From the NCBI GenBank assembly GCA_015655335.1, contig JAATFF010000121.1, positions 1 through 45,146 of the forward strand: a DNA stretch of 45,146 nucleotides, in the 5' to 3' direction. This document shows, in pieces, positions 7,544-15,255 of this stretch (position 1 is its first letter; the number at the start of each line of letters is the position of its first letter). The translations under genes were made by a program, and so were the position numbers. This DNA comes from Lysobacterales bacterium (GTDB lineage: Bacteria > Pseudomonadota > Gammaproteobacteria > Xanthomonadales > Rhodanobacteraceae). Below the pieces are notes generated by a model. That model was not told the DNA's origin and made no database searches. It was given only the letters and a program-made list of their open reading frames with translations.

Positions 7544-8536
7544 GTGCAGCAAATCATTCGCTGGGGAATTCTTGGAACCGGGGCTATTGCGCGCAAATTC
7601 GCGGAGGCTTTACGTGATGTTCCAGAGGCAAGGTTGGCCGCCGTTGCTTCGCGTACCAGCGACAACGCGCAAGCGTTTGGAAAGCACGTCGGTGTAAGCC
7701 GTTGTCACGGTTCTTATCAGGATCTGGCGGACGACACCGAGGTTGACGTTATCTATATCGCAACCCCGCATCCGCAACACGCAGAAAATACGTTGATGTG
7801 TTTGCAGGCGGGTAAGGCCGTTTTGTGCGAAAAGCCGTTCACGATGAATCTGCGCGAAGCGCGCGCTGCGATTGAACTGGCGCGCCAGAAAAACCTGTTT
7901 CTGATGGAGGCGATGTGGACGCGATTCCTTCCTGCGATAGCGGAAGCAAAGCGCATGGTAACGTCGGGCGAGATAGGCCGGGTACAACAATGCCATGCTG
8001 ATTTCGGGTTTTCTTTCAACGCCGAGCCAACCCATCGTTTGTATAACCGGGAACTTGGTGGCGGCGCGCTGCTGGATGTCGGTATCTATCCACTTTCTCT
8101 GGCAGCCTATTTTCTCGGCGCGATTGACTCCGTAACAGCTGTCTCCCAACTGGGCGACGCCGGCGCCGACATGCAAACGGCTTTTACATTGCGGCATCAA
8201 AGCGGCGCTCTGTCATCCTGCGCTTGCGCTATCAACGCGGAAACGCCAACGGAATTGACCCTCGCCGGCGACCTTGGTTATCTGCGGATAGAGGCACCAT
8301 TCTATGCAAGCCAGTCGCTGACGGTGGTGCCAATGAACGGAGAAGGACGCACTGTGCCATGCCCTTATATCGGCAACGGCTACTGCCACGAAGTGATGGA
8401 AGTAACGCGTTGTCTGAGAGAAGGCTTGATAGAAAGCCCCATCATGAGCCACAACGAATCACTGGCTTTAATGGCTTGCCTTGATCTTATCCGCGAACAA
8501 GTTGGGCTTACCTATCCGCCCGATCTGCGTGGTTAG
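7544..8536 (+). CDS. Gfo/Idh/MocA family NAD(P)-dependent oxidoreductase
   Basis: I chose the GTG at 7544 because AGAGGAAG lies six bases upstream; it gives MQQIIRWGILGTGAIARKF with the GxGxIA Rossmann fold right at the start. The 330-residue protein has the family motif 'VLCEKPFTMNLREARAAIE', whose Glu-Lys-Pro holds the catalytic lysine, and 'GGGALLDVGIYPL', which contributes substrate-binding residues. Members oxidise or reduce sugars, inositols or trans-dihydrodiols with NAD(P); the overall pattern resembles dihydrodiol dehydrogenase-like members. No pathway genes lie beside it, so the substrate is unknown. Confidence 0.88.
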   Translation: MQQIIRWGILGTGAIARKFAEALRDVPEARLAAVASRTSDNAQAFGKHVGVSRCHGSYQDLADDTEVDVIYIATPHPQHAENTLMCLQAGKAVLCEKPFTMNLREARAAIELARQKNLFLMEAMWTRFLPAIAEAKRMVTSGEIGRVQQCHADFGFSFNAEPTHRLYNRELGGGALLDVGIYPLSLAAYFLGAIDSVTAVSQLGDAGADMQTAFTLRHQSGALSSCACAINAETPTELTLAGDLGYLRIEAPFYASQSLTVVPMNGEGRTVPCPYIGNGYCHEVMEVTRCLREGLIESPIMSHNESLALMACLDLIREQVGLTYPPDLRG

Positions 8537-8627
8537 TGCTAGCGAAACGCGAAAGGGGTGCAGAGTCTCCGGTTTTTCACGTTTTTGTTCGTCATCCCGG
8601 CATAGGCGCGGAGGCGCTTCTTACTAA

Positions 8628-9131
8628 TCACTGACGAATATTACGCACTGAAAAATATAAATCCTTCGTCCGTATATTCAAAAGATATCCACCGTGGACG
8701 TTTTGAAAGTCCCCGCTTTGACCTAGACCGTCAAAATTGAAGCTTACACAAAGGTACTGCTTTGCCCCTTCTGTAACGATGCTCCAGTCTGCAAGACTAG
8801 GGGTGAAATCTGTCGGTGGCCCACGGTTATCTCCTAGTGAGATAGCCGATGACAGCCGATAAAGCTTTCCCATGAAGATGAGGGCTTTGGAGTCCTTTCG
8901 CTCCGCGTAGCCAACATCGCCACCTTCGTATTCAAAGTAGTAAGGCGCGTTGAAGTCATCGGAATAGTCGTCTTCTTCTATGACCTTTGTGGTGTCAAGG
9001 TCCTGAACAACAATCGATGACACTGCGGAGCGGTCCTGTAGGCAACTACGTACCAACTGCTCTGATGGCGGTGTGGCAAACACGATGCAAGGTATTGCCA
9101 GCAACACAACGGCGAAAATGAGCCTCTTCAT
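8628..9131 (-). CDS. Exported protein, probable immunity factor of the wall-hydrolase effector
   Basis: The 167-residue protein begins with a clear signal peptide (MKRLIFAVVLLAIPCIVFA, likely cut before TPPSEQ). The mature part is acidic and contains one or more beta-rich stretches; no family was recognised. Its ATG overlaps the stop of the upstream hydrolase gene as ATGA. A periplasmic protein coupled to a peptidoglycan-degrading effector is the usual arrangement for self-protection, since the toxin acts in the periplasm. The role is inferred from this layout alone. Confidence 0.65.
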   Translation of the reverse strand: MKRLIFAVVLLAIPCIVFATPPSEQLVRSCLQDRSAVSSIVVQDLDTTKVIEEDDYSDDFNAPYYFEYEGGDVGYAERKDSKALIFMGKLYRLSSAISLGDNRGPPTDFTPSLADWSIVTEGAKQYLCVSFNFDGLGQSGDFQNVHGGYLLNIRTKDLYFSVRNIRQ

Positions 9132-9817
9132 TTGTAAACCTTTGCGTGCGTTGCGTTTAGGTACTCTTGACCAAATTTCCAGAAAATCGTCCCTCCAATC
9201 CCAGCAGTCGATTCATATAGATGATCGTATCGACTGGTCTCCTCCTGCTTAACCGCAATTTTTCCCGTTTTCTTGTTCTTTGTCTTTGTATACCTATATT
9301 GAATAACAAGCTTAGTAGAATCTTTGATCTTGTATATGTTGTGGCTCGGATTTGTGATCTTTATCCCTCTCTTGACCTTTGCGTGGTACGCATAGTTCGT
9401 CTTGATGTCCGCACCATCCCAAAAGTATGCGCCATTAGATTTATCTGGGCCGCCACTCAGTGCGTTTTTGGCAGCGGCTACAGCCGCTTGCATACCAACA
9501 TTATTTGCTATCTCCTTGTCGGACGCTTTCATTAATGACTGATAGCGCACATTGCCGTCACTCACAACGTATGAAAACGAACGTTCCTTAGCTGCAAATG
9601 TCGCTATATCAGGATAGCCGCGCGCATCGCGCTGTCTTACGAGAACACTCGCGAGCGCCATCATCTCGTCGGGGTTGTTTTGAGTCGACGCTTCCCCGTA
9701 GGCCATGGCCGCAAGCTGCCTCGTTTGTGCGTCTAGTGGGGCCGTGAGCAGAGCGCCAGATGGATCGTATTGAGAAGTGCCCGAATCTGGCTCGCTGAAA
9801 GGATATGGGTCATTCAT
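9128..9817 (-). CDS. SleB-like cell wall hydrolase, candidate type VI effector
   Basis: The 229-residue protein has no signal peptide. Residues 32-135 resemble the SleB/Hydrolase_2 lytic domain: 'LAAMAYGEASTQNNPDEMMALASVLVRQ' with Glu42 in the place of the catalytic Glu, then a 'GGPDKSNGAYFW' segment like the family's 'DPTGGALFF' block. The C-terminal 100 residues, rich in Lys, Thr and Tyr, are unfamiliar. The start overlaps the PAAR gene's stop and its own stop overlaps the signal-peptide gene, so the three form one translational unit. I infer an effector delivered on the PAAR tip that cuts peptidoglycan in rival cells. Confidence 0.68.
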   Translation of the reverse strand: MNDPYPFSEPDSGTSQYDPSGALLTAPLDAQTRQLAAMAYGEASTQNNPDEMMALASVLVRQRDARGYPDIATFAAKERSFSYVVSDGNVRYQSLMKASDKEIANNVGMQAAVAAAKNALSGGPDKSNGAYFWDGADIKTNYAYHAKVKRGIKITNPSHNIYKIKDSTKLVIQYRYTKTKNKKTGKIAVKQEETSRYDHLYESTAGIGGTIFWKFGQEYLNATHAKVYK

Positions 9818-10413
9818 GCGTCTTGACTCGCTGAATCTCGTTCAATCCATGTGACGAGCCTCAAAGTTGTCTGTCCTTGAACGCTTTCCGTCTCTCCGTT
9901 TAAATATGAGCCCCTATGGGTATGTAGGACGCCATCGCTGTAAAGATCGTAGTGGTATCCATCCACAGGAGTTGTTCCGTCGTTGAGCAACGAGAAGCCT
10001 TGCTCAATGATTTCATCGAGATCATCGGTTACGGGATCGGTAGTCGCAATTGGACTATTTGCAGTGACTGTTTGTGCGATCCCAGTGGCGCTATTGACGG
10101 TTATGCTGAATTTGCGCCCGTACATTGGAATGATTCGGGGATGCTTGGCGCATTTGCATAGGACGAGATCTTCGCTTAACGCCTGTCGATGACCAATCGT
10201 CGCATCGAAAATTCGTCTTTGTTGTGGTGAACCCGGCGAGGCGACGATTTCGCCAAGACTCTTGCACGTATCGCACCAAGCCTTGTCACCAAGGAACGCC
10301 ATTCGACGCTGTCTACCATCCGGGCCAAGAACCGTCCCGCGACGATTTCCCGTCAAAACTCGACCGCCGCCATCGAGCGGGTCATCCTCTACAACTGCAT
10401 AAAATATTGCCAT
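9814..10413 (-). CDS. PAAR domain protein (type VI secretion spike tip)
   Basis: The 199-residue protein has PAAR features in the first 100 residues: 'DGGGRVLTGNRRGTVLGPDGR', Cys47-Asp-Thr-Cys50, His75 and 'LVLCKCAKHPRIIPMYGR' with Cys86 and Cys88. These histidine and cysteine residues bind the zinc ion at the tip of the spike that caps VgrG. A further 95 residues follow with no clear family and could adapt the tip to its cargo. The downstream hydrolase and immunity genes overlap it and each other by four bases. No vgrG or tss genes are in the window, so this would be an orphan cargo set that uses a secretion system encoded elsewhere. Confidence 0.75.
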   Translation of the reverse strand: MAIFYAVVEDDPLDGGGRVLTGNRRGTVLGPDGRQRRMAFLGDKAWCDTCKSLGEIVASPGSPQQRRIFDATIGHRQALSEDLVLCKCAKHPRIIPMYGRKFSITVNSATGIAQTVTANSPIATTDPVTDDLDEIIEQGFSLLNDGTTPVDGYHYDLYSDGVLHTHRGSYLNGETESVQGQTTLRLVTWIERDSASQDA

Positions 10414-10589
10414 TGCCTACCATCCGTCCGTAAGTGGATTGCGGCTTGATCACCCGAAAGGCGGTCAGGCCAGCTCAATCACTATTTCTCGAACGTTTCA
10501 TCGGTGATGTCGGGCAATATCGCGGAACATTGCAATCGATCTTTACCTATGAGCGAAGGCGTTAAGCCTATTATTTGACTAAGTCAAAA

Positions 10590-10949
10590 TTAGCTAGCGC
10601 TCTGCTCCAGGAACGGCCGCACTTCAACTGGAAGGCCAGTCGCCTGAACCAGTTTCCGAGCCCATACCAGCGCAACGTCCAGATCGGGAACCTGGACGAT
10701 CGTAAGGCCGCCGATATGTTCCTTCGATTCCACAAAAGGCCCATCCGTCGTGATCATGTCGCGGCCGCGCAGCCGTAACACGGTCGCAGTGTTCGGCGAA
10801 TCCAGTCCACCAGAGTAGACCCAAACCCCAGAGGCCTTCATGTCCTCACGGATGTCCCGTACGTCCCGCATGATCTTATCCAGCACGTCACGTGGCGGCA
10901 CACCGCCATCTGTGTCAGGGTGATACATGGTGAGCAGATACTTCTTCAC
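10590..10949 (-). CDS. YCII-related (DGPF domain) protein
   Basis: I chose the GTG at 10949 because GGGAGAAG lies six bases upstream. The 119-residue protein shows 'MYHPDTDGGVPP', 'MITTDGPFVESKEHIGGLTIV' and 'WARKLVQATGLPVEVRPF', the standard blocks of the DGPF/YCII family. Members fold like dimeric alpha/beta-barrel proteins and are often found beside ECF sigma factors, but no sigma factor is adjacent here. The biochemical role of the family is not settled. Confidence 0.85.
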   Translation of the reverse strand: MKKYLLTMYHPDTDGGVPPRDVLDKIMRDVRDIREDMKASGVWVYSGGLDSPNTATVLRLRGRDMITTDGPFVESKEHIGGLTIVQVPDLDVALVWARKLVQATGLPVEVRPFLEQSAS

Positions 10950-11042
10950 GGTGATCTTCTCCCTATTGCGTCGACGATGATTGGGGCCACTCACATGTCT
11001 TGACGAATGATGTTCACCAAAATCGACAATCGCAAAAAAAAG

Positions 11043-11080
11043 AGTCAGGGGCTTTTCTCAAGAGAGAAATGCCCCTGACT
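11043..11080 (-). terminator. Intrinsic terminator of the 11.2 kb gene
   Basis: AGTCAGGGGC (11043-11052) and GCCCCTGACT (11071-11080) form a perfect 10-bp stem, and the loop can pair further (TTTCTC with GAGAAA). Read on the minus strand it is followed by TCTTTTTTTT, so it should end the gene at 11164-11571. It may have arisen from a REP-like element, since GTCAGGGGC arms recur in such repeats. Confidence 0.7.
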
Positions 11081-11163
11081 CCTTTTCTTTAAAAAGCAGG
11101 CGGGGTTAGATCGAGTTTTTCACTCAACCCAACCCCGTTACTTCCGAGCCGCCATTTGCGCGA

Positions 11164-11571
11164 TTAGTGAACGCGTATTGCTGAGCACTGATCGTTGTCG
11201 CAGGCAAAATCCACTTGGGGTGCCGGGCCCACAAAGACCCCAATGTTAGGCTGGCTGGCAACCGCCTTGCCGTCCTTTTCCAGCGACACGAGATAGGTTC
11301 CCGGCGGCAACGAGGGTAAGTTGTAGCGGCCGTTGCTGCCAACGGTGCCATGACGGGTAAGGCCGGTGTCGCTATGGGCTTTGACGACGGTTCCAGCCGG
11401 GGCCTTGCCGAATATGTGGGAGTCGGTCTCCTGCGCGTGAGCAGCGCTGAACGTCATGGCGCCAATGGCACCTATCGCAATGGCGGACATGAGCTTAAAC
11501 GCGAAGCGGAACTCGTGCTTCGAGTGGCGATTGACTTGGGATTTTTGATTGATTTTCATGCTTGTGCTCAT
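11164..11571 (-). CDS. Exported protein with carboxypeptidase-regulatory-like domain
   Basis: The protein of about 135 residues has a long charged N-terminal region, then a signal-type helix (FAFKLMSAIAIGAIGAMTFSAAHAQ) and a beta domain 'GTVVKAHSDTGLTRHGTVGSNGRYNLPSLPPGTYLVSL'. That block matches the carboxypeptidase-regulatory-like fold found at the N-terminus of many TonB-dependent receptors in this order. Here it stands alone and ends with two cysteines (CDNDQC), so it is a free-standing periplasmic domain or a shortened receptor. The start is uncertain: ATG at 11571 or 11559, neither with a strong ribosome site. Confidence 0.65.
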   Translation of the reverse strand: MSTSMKINQKSQVNRHSKHEFRFAFKLMSAIAIGAIGAMTFSAAHAQETDSHIFGKAPAGTVVKAHSDTGLTRHGTVGSNGRYNLPSLPPGTYLVSLEKDGKAVASQPNIGVFVGPAPQVDFACDNDQCSAIRVH

Positions 11572-11598
11572 AAATTTGTGGGGTTTCAGACGCGCCAA

Positions 11599-12201
11599 AG
11601 CCTTTCAGCTGCTTGCGCAGTGATTGGTTCGACTATCGATGTCAAAGCAGCCTTGTTGAAGTGGGGATGGCTGCCGATGTACTCGCTTTCCTTATTGACT
11701 ACAGCGTGTCTTCCATGAACGCCTGGATTCGCCCATCCCATTCCAAAGAAGTGCCACGGTCTTTTGGATGGTCGACGGCGATGATTGGTTTAAATTAGCA
11801 GAGAAGGGTTACTTGCCTCATGTGAAAGTCGTAATGCAGTCAACACGATCTATACGGTTGCCTGTGATGTTGATGGCTTATCCTGGCCATTGACTTGAGG
11901 CTTGCTTTCCACTCGTCCGACATGCGTCTGGGCTGAAAGTCATGGTGGCCATTTTGGGGGTTTCGAGTTGGCGCGCGTTGATGTGAGCACGACTCCCGTG
12001 CATTCGCCGACTGAACTAGGTTTTGTGCCGCCAGCGTGATCGCCGCAATAATTTGCGCGCCCTATGTCGCGCTATCCCATCTCTGGCAAGCTTGTCTTTT
12101 ACTGAAAAGAACTTGATTGCTTTTTGCTGCGCAAAAAAGCAGTTTGGTATCCTTTCTCGTCCCGTAGCGATAGCACTTTCAAAGCCTGGAGAGAGTCAGT
12201 C
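11599..12201. other. Gene-free stretch of about 600 bases
   Basis: No frame here has both a ribosome site and a recognisable protein pattern. Near the right end, GCTTTTTGC-TGC-GCAAAAAAGC (about 12119-12140) forms a hairpin just upstream of the lipoprotein gene, in the region where its promoter should lie. Confidence 0.4.
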
Positions 12202-12780
12202 ATGACCATGCGTACATACGCACTGTTGGCAACGGTTATACTGTTGGCCGGATGCGCTACCGACGACGCATCCATCACGGTAAAACATCGCGTTCCCCAC
12301 GGGGGCACGGTTGCCGTGGTGATGTTCAAGGATTGCGATATCGTGAATCAGTCCGATTGCGATGGTTCCGGCTCGAAGGCGGGTTCAATCTTTATCCGCG
12401 TACTTTCGCAAAAGCCAGGTTTGCATGCCGTCTCGCTGCCAAGGCCCGTTGCAGCCAATGCACAGCTCACTGACGATGCAGCGGTCGCTTACGCCAATAA
12501 AAAAGGCTACCGATATGTCATCAACGGCGAAGTACAGGATTATTACCGCACCGGGCACATAGCATTGCACTCCGATCGCGCCGCTATCTCAGTGCGTGTT
12601 CTGAGCGTCAAGAACGGGCAAGCGTTGGTGACTTATACCTATCAAGAGAATTCGAAGACCCATCTCACAACGCCCGACGACATGTTGGAAGACATGGCCA
12701 AGCAGCTGGCTGCTTCCATCGTCGTTGAGCCGAAAAAACAGCGTCAGGGCGATTTCCTGCTTTACAAAGGAAATGACTGA
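12202..12780 (+). CDS. Putative outer-membrane lipoprotein
   Basis: I chose the ATG at 12202, preceded by GGAGAGAG. The protein of 192 residues opens with a lipoprotein signal ending in LLAGC, the lipobox with the cysteine to be acylated. The mature part reads 'GGTVAVVMFKDCD', 'AVAYANKKGYRYVINGEVQDY' and 'AISVRVLSVKNGQALVTYTY', a pattern like GNA1162/DUF4823-type lipoproteins in which a nucleotide-free beta-sheet domain repeats 'gy-ryvi-Gev'. The exact family is uncertain. It is a single gene. Confidence 0.65.
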   Translation: MTMRTYALLATVILLAGCATDDASITVKHRVPHGGTVAVVMFKDCDIVNQSDCDGSGSKAGSIFIRVLSQKPGLHAVSLPRPVAANAQLTDDAAVAYANKKGYRYVINGEVQDYYRTGHIALHSDRAAISVRVLSVKNGQALVTYTYQENSKTHLTTPDDMLEDMAKQLAASIVVEPKKQRQGDFLLYKGND

Positions 12781-12837
12781 GGCTGAGTTAGAAGGAAAAA
12801 CAGGGACCGCGCAAGACGAGGCGGAGTGGCTCCTTTC

Positions 12838-13332
12838 TTATTTTTTTGATCTGCCGCGGTAAGTGTGTATTTCGCGCACCTCTTCGTGCTTGGCCCTCAT
12901 CGCATCGGCAAGTTTTTGCACGAGTTTCGGGAACATCGCGCGTTCCTCTTTCGACCAATCTTCAACCAGCTGATGAAGCAGCTTTCGCCGTGCCCCGGTG
13001 ATGGCTGCAACGGCGCGTAATCCAGTCTTGGTGATGGTCGCCTCGCGCACGCGCATGTCTTCGTTGGTCGGAGGGCGTTTGATCAGGCGTAGCTCTTCGA
13101 GTTTGGCGAGTTGGCGGCTGACTGTGGAGGGATCGCGGCCTACGCGATCCGCAAGCTGCGCGACACCCATGCTTGGTGCGGAGCTGAGCCGTACTAGTAA
13201 GGGAAACAGCGCGCGATCCAGAGATATGCCAGCCTCATTCAACAATACGTCGTCCTGGCGCGGGCTGTTCAGATAACCGGTCAATTCGATGAGCGCGGAC
13301 GCTATGGCGTCCAGATTACGTGTATCGTACAT
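12838..13332 (-). CDS. MarR family transcriptional regulator
   Basis: The 164-residue protein has the winged-helix block 'MGVAQLADRVGRDPSTVSRQLAKLEELRLIKRPP' and 'DMRVREATITKTGLRAV', the recognition helix and wing of MarR proteins. It is divergent from the flavin reductase gene at 13395. Two copies of a 20-bp motif with TGTATCRTACA at the centre lie between the two genes, one over this gene's own start codon, so it probably represses itself and the reductase. A thiol or quinone-type signal would fit the partner enzyme, but no sensing cysteine is evident. Confidence 0.88.
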   Translation of the reverse strand: MYDTRNLDAIASALIELTGYLNSPRQDDVLLNEAGISLDRALFPLLVRLSSAPSMGVAQLADRVGRDPSTVSRQLAKLEELRLIKRPPTNEDMRVREATITKTGLRAVAAITGARRKLLHQLVEDWSKEERAMFPKLVQKLADAMRAKHEEVREIHTYRGRSKK

Positions 13333-13377
13333 GCTTTACACCGGTCATGGGTTGATTTACGATGCATGTATCATACA
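13321..13377. promoter_or_regulatory. Paired operator sites of the MarR regulator
   Basis: Palindromes TGTATCGTACA (13321-13331) and TGTATCATACA (13367-13377) lie in the 13333-13394 divergent promoter region. In opposite orientation the matches extend outward to about 20 bases (ATTACGTGTATCGTACATGC against TTTACGTGTATGATACATGC). The first overlaps the marR start codon and the second lies just before the reductase gene. Confidence 0.65.
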
Positions 13378-13394
13378 CGTAAATAGGTGTGGCC

Positions 13395-13982
13395 ATGGGA
13401 AATAGAAAAAACGTGCTTTTGATAATGGGAAGCACACGCGCCAGCCGGATCTGCCCAAAAATAACGGAATGGGTCGCGCTGATAGGGCAAGGCTGCACCG
13501 ATCTCGACTGCGAAGTGGTTGATCTCGCGAATTGGCCGCTACCCATGGACGACGAGCCGGCCATTCCCGCGAAAGGTGTGCCCTACGCCCAGGCCCATAG
13601 CCGCGCCTGGAGCGAAAAGATCGAGAGCGCAGACGCCGTCGTCTTTGTCACACCTCAGTACAACTGGGGCTACCCGGCCGTCGTAAAAAACGCGATTGAC
13701 CACCTTTATCACGAATGGCGCGACAAACCCGCCGCTATCGTGACGTACGGCGGACACGGTGGCGGCAAATGCGCCGAGCAGCTAAGGCAGGTGGCTGGAG
13801 CGGTGAAGATGCGCGTGGTTCCAACAGCGCCAGGGATCTGGTTGCCGGAAGGCATCATCCGAGAAGACGCCTCCTTCGATCCGGAGCGCGACTTCGCGCC
13901 GCATGTGGCGTCTATTCAAAACGCATTCGCGGAGCTATCCGATCACATCAACACGGCCGGCGAGTCAAGCAAGTTGTCTTGA
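13395..13982 (+). CDS. NADPH-dependent FMN reductase / NAD(P)H oxidoreductase
   Basis: The protein of 195 residues starts 'GNRKNVLLIMGSTRASRICPKI', the flavodoxin-like phosphate loop, and contains 'ADAVVFVTPQYNWGYPAVVKNAIDHLY', the family signature that contacts FMN. Such enzymes reduce quinones, azo compounds or free flavin. I chose the ATG at 13395 over a GTG at 13389 because AGG lies seven bases upstream of the ATG. Divergent from the MarR gene and separated by its two operators, it is likely induced by electrophiles or quinones. Confidence 0.87.
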   Translation: MGNRKNVLLIMGSTRASRICPKITEWVALIGQGCTDLDCEVVDLANWPLPMDDEPAIPAKGVPYAQAHSRAWSEKIESADAVVFVTPQYNWGYPAVVKNAIDHLYHEWRDKPAAIVTYGGHGGGKCAEQLRQVAGAVKMRVVPTAPGIWLPEGIIREDASFDPERDFAPHVASIQNAFAELSDHINTAGESSKLS

Positions 13983-14047
13983 CGCTCGCCGGACTGAGCC
14001 TCACGATTCGCCTATCGCATCGGCCGAATACAGGACAGGGGGCGGCC

Positions 14048-14203
14048 ATGGAAGGGATGTCGCATGCGGCGTCTGCTGCAGCGGTGGAAGCAGACTCAGG
14101 GAAGGGCGCGTCCAAGGTGCCCGGATCGTTTAGCTTTGCGTGGCTGGGGGCGCTTATCGCCGAACATGCAGAGAGCAACGATGAACCTATGTTGCCAAGC
14201 TAC
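14048..14203 (+). pseudogene. Truncated copy of the 6.6 kb membrane gene (direct repeat, copy 2)
   Basis: The leader from 13978 and the first 50 or so codons from the ATG at 14048 match 6541-6762, including 'FSFAWLGALIAEH' against 'FSFAWLEALIAEH' and the same GGGGGCGGCC before the start. Homology ends at about 14200, exactly where the last gene of the R-body operon ends on the other strand; the membrane segments are missing. The fragment cannot make a working protein. Confidence 0.75.
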
Positions 14204-14421
14204 GCGTCAGGTTTCTTCACCGCCTGCTGTGCAAGAAGCACCGCTTTCGACGCGCCGTGCACTGCCTGCGCCACAGCATCTTCGGCCGCTTTCATCGCTT
14301 CATCGGCTTTCTGATGCCCGGCCGTGATGGCCGCAACCAAATCGGCGCGCGTGCGCTCGATCTGTGCCGTGACGTCGTCGGTCGTAGGGGTGGGTTCGGG
14401 TTGGTTTTCGTCGTTGCCCAT
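14200..14421 (-). CDS. Small helical protein at the end of the R-body operon
   Basis: The 73-residue protein is predicted to be one long helix after a short Pro/Thr-rich N-terminus ('VTAQIERTRADLVAAITAGHQ', then an Ala-rich stretch). The ATG follows GGGGAAG and lies two bases after the preceding stop, so it is the fourth gene of the operon. R-body loci carry further small genes beside RebB, and this could be an assembly or expression factor. The sequence does not clearly match RebB itself. Its 3' end abuts the truncated gene copy on the other strand. Confidence 0.6.
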   Translation of the reverse strand: MGNDENQPEPTPTTDDVTAQIERTRADLVAAITAGHQKADEAMKAAEDAVAQAVHGASKAVLLAQQAVKKPDA

Positions 14422-14423
14422 CG

Positions 14424-14771
14424 TTACTTCCCCTTTTTTGGCTTTTCGACGACGGTGCTTTTCGCCAGCGCGCTGAGACGCTCAAGTGTTTTTTCGATGT
14501 CATCGGTCTTCAGAACTTCGCTAGCGAAGCGCAGGGCGTCTTCCGGGCTCGCGTCAAGAATCGCGCGAGTGGCGGCGGCGGTGACAGCGCTGCGTAGGAT
14601 GTAGAGCTGCTGCTGTTGCGCCACGGCGTTCTGCAATGCCAGCCCGATGGCTTGGGCCATCACCTGGTCGGCCATGGCCCGTGCCAACGCTTCGGACGAG
14701 CCGATGACGGTCTCGTTGACCTGCGTCACCGCATCGTTGATTTGGCTGTTGACTTCCGTTTTCTCGGCCAC
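14424..14771 (-). CDS. RebB-like R-body protein, divergent third member
   Basis: The start is a GTG at 14771 with GGAAG upstream, four bases after the previous stop. The 115-residue protein keeps the RebB plan: 'VNSQINDAVTQVNETVIGSS', 'MADQVMAQAIGLALQNAVAQQQQLYILRSAVTAAATRAIL' align by eye with the two shorter genes upstream. It then has an additional 40-residue tail 'SPEDALRFASEVLKTDDIEKTLERL' and a basic end. It may be a minor or capping component of the ribbon. Confidence 0.75.
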   Translation of the reverse strand: MAEKTEVNSQINDAVTQVNETVIGSSEALARAMADQVMAQAIGLALQNAVAQQQQLYILRSAVTAAATRAILDASPEDALRFASEVLKTDDIEKTLERLSALAKSTVVEKPKKGK

Positions 14772-14775
14772 GGGA

Positions 14776-15009
14776 CTACTTCCGTGGCGGGACGGTGAGG
14801 GCGTTGACGCAGCGTGTCATGACAGCGATCGCAAGTTCGTTGACATTCTGCTGATTGGATACGGCGTTTTGTGCTGCAAGGCCGGCGGCCTGCGCGGCGG
14901 CCTGGTAGATCGCGCCCATCGCGATGGCGGGGGCGTCTCCAAGTACCTTCACGTTGGACTGGGTGACGGCGTCGGTGATCTGATCATTGACGGAGGTCGG
15001 AAATGCCAT
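14776..15009 (-). CDS. rebB: RebB family R-body structural protein
   Basis: The 77-residue protein (MAFPTSVNDQITDAVTQSNVK..) matches the RebB family PF11747, whose members form the coiled ribbon called an R-body. These ribbons unroll abruptly at low pH and were first known from Caedibacter, the killer symbiont of Paramecium. The ATG is preceded by AAGGAG. It is the second gene in the operon and is a close paralogue of the gene at 15022; both share 'TDAVTQxNVKVLxDAPA' and 'NQQ'. Located in the cytoplasm as a polymer if expressed. Confidence 0.85.
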   Translation of the reverse strand: MAFPTSVNDQITDAVTQSNVKVLGDAPAIAMGAIYQAAAQAAGLAAQNAVSNQQNVNELAIAVMTRCVNALTVPPRK

Positions 15010-15021
15010 GGTTGTTTCTCC

Positions 15022-15255
15022 TTATTTGTCGGCCGAGCCGAGCAGCGACTCGACGCAGCGCGTAACAACCGCCTGCGCGACCTGATTGGCCGATTGCTGG
15101 TTGGCCGTGGCGTTCTCCATCGCGATACCCAGGGCATGGGCAAGCGTTTGGTAGATCGAGCCCATGTCCATGGCTGGCGCATCGGCTAATACTTTGACGT
15201 TCGCTTGCGTAACGGCGTCGGTGATTTGCGAATTGACTGCGGTTGGAAATGCCAT
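15022..15255 (-). CDS. rebB: RebB family R-body structural protein, first gene of the operon
   Basis: This 77-residue protein (MAFPTAVNSQITDAVTQANVK..) is the closest of the group to RebB. The ATG has AAGGAG eight bases upstream. The four genes at 15255-14200 are on one strand with gaps of 2-12 bases, so they are one operon that starts here. The pattern of two near-identical short proteins plus a longer relative is what R-body loci show in other Proteobacteria. No regulator gene of the Reb type is next to it, and the promoter should lie in 15256-15568. Confidence 0.87.
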   Translation of the reverse strand: MAFPTAVNSQITDAVTQANVKVLADAPAMDMGSIYQTLAHALGIAMENATANQQSANQVAQAVVTRCVESLLGSADK

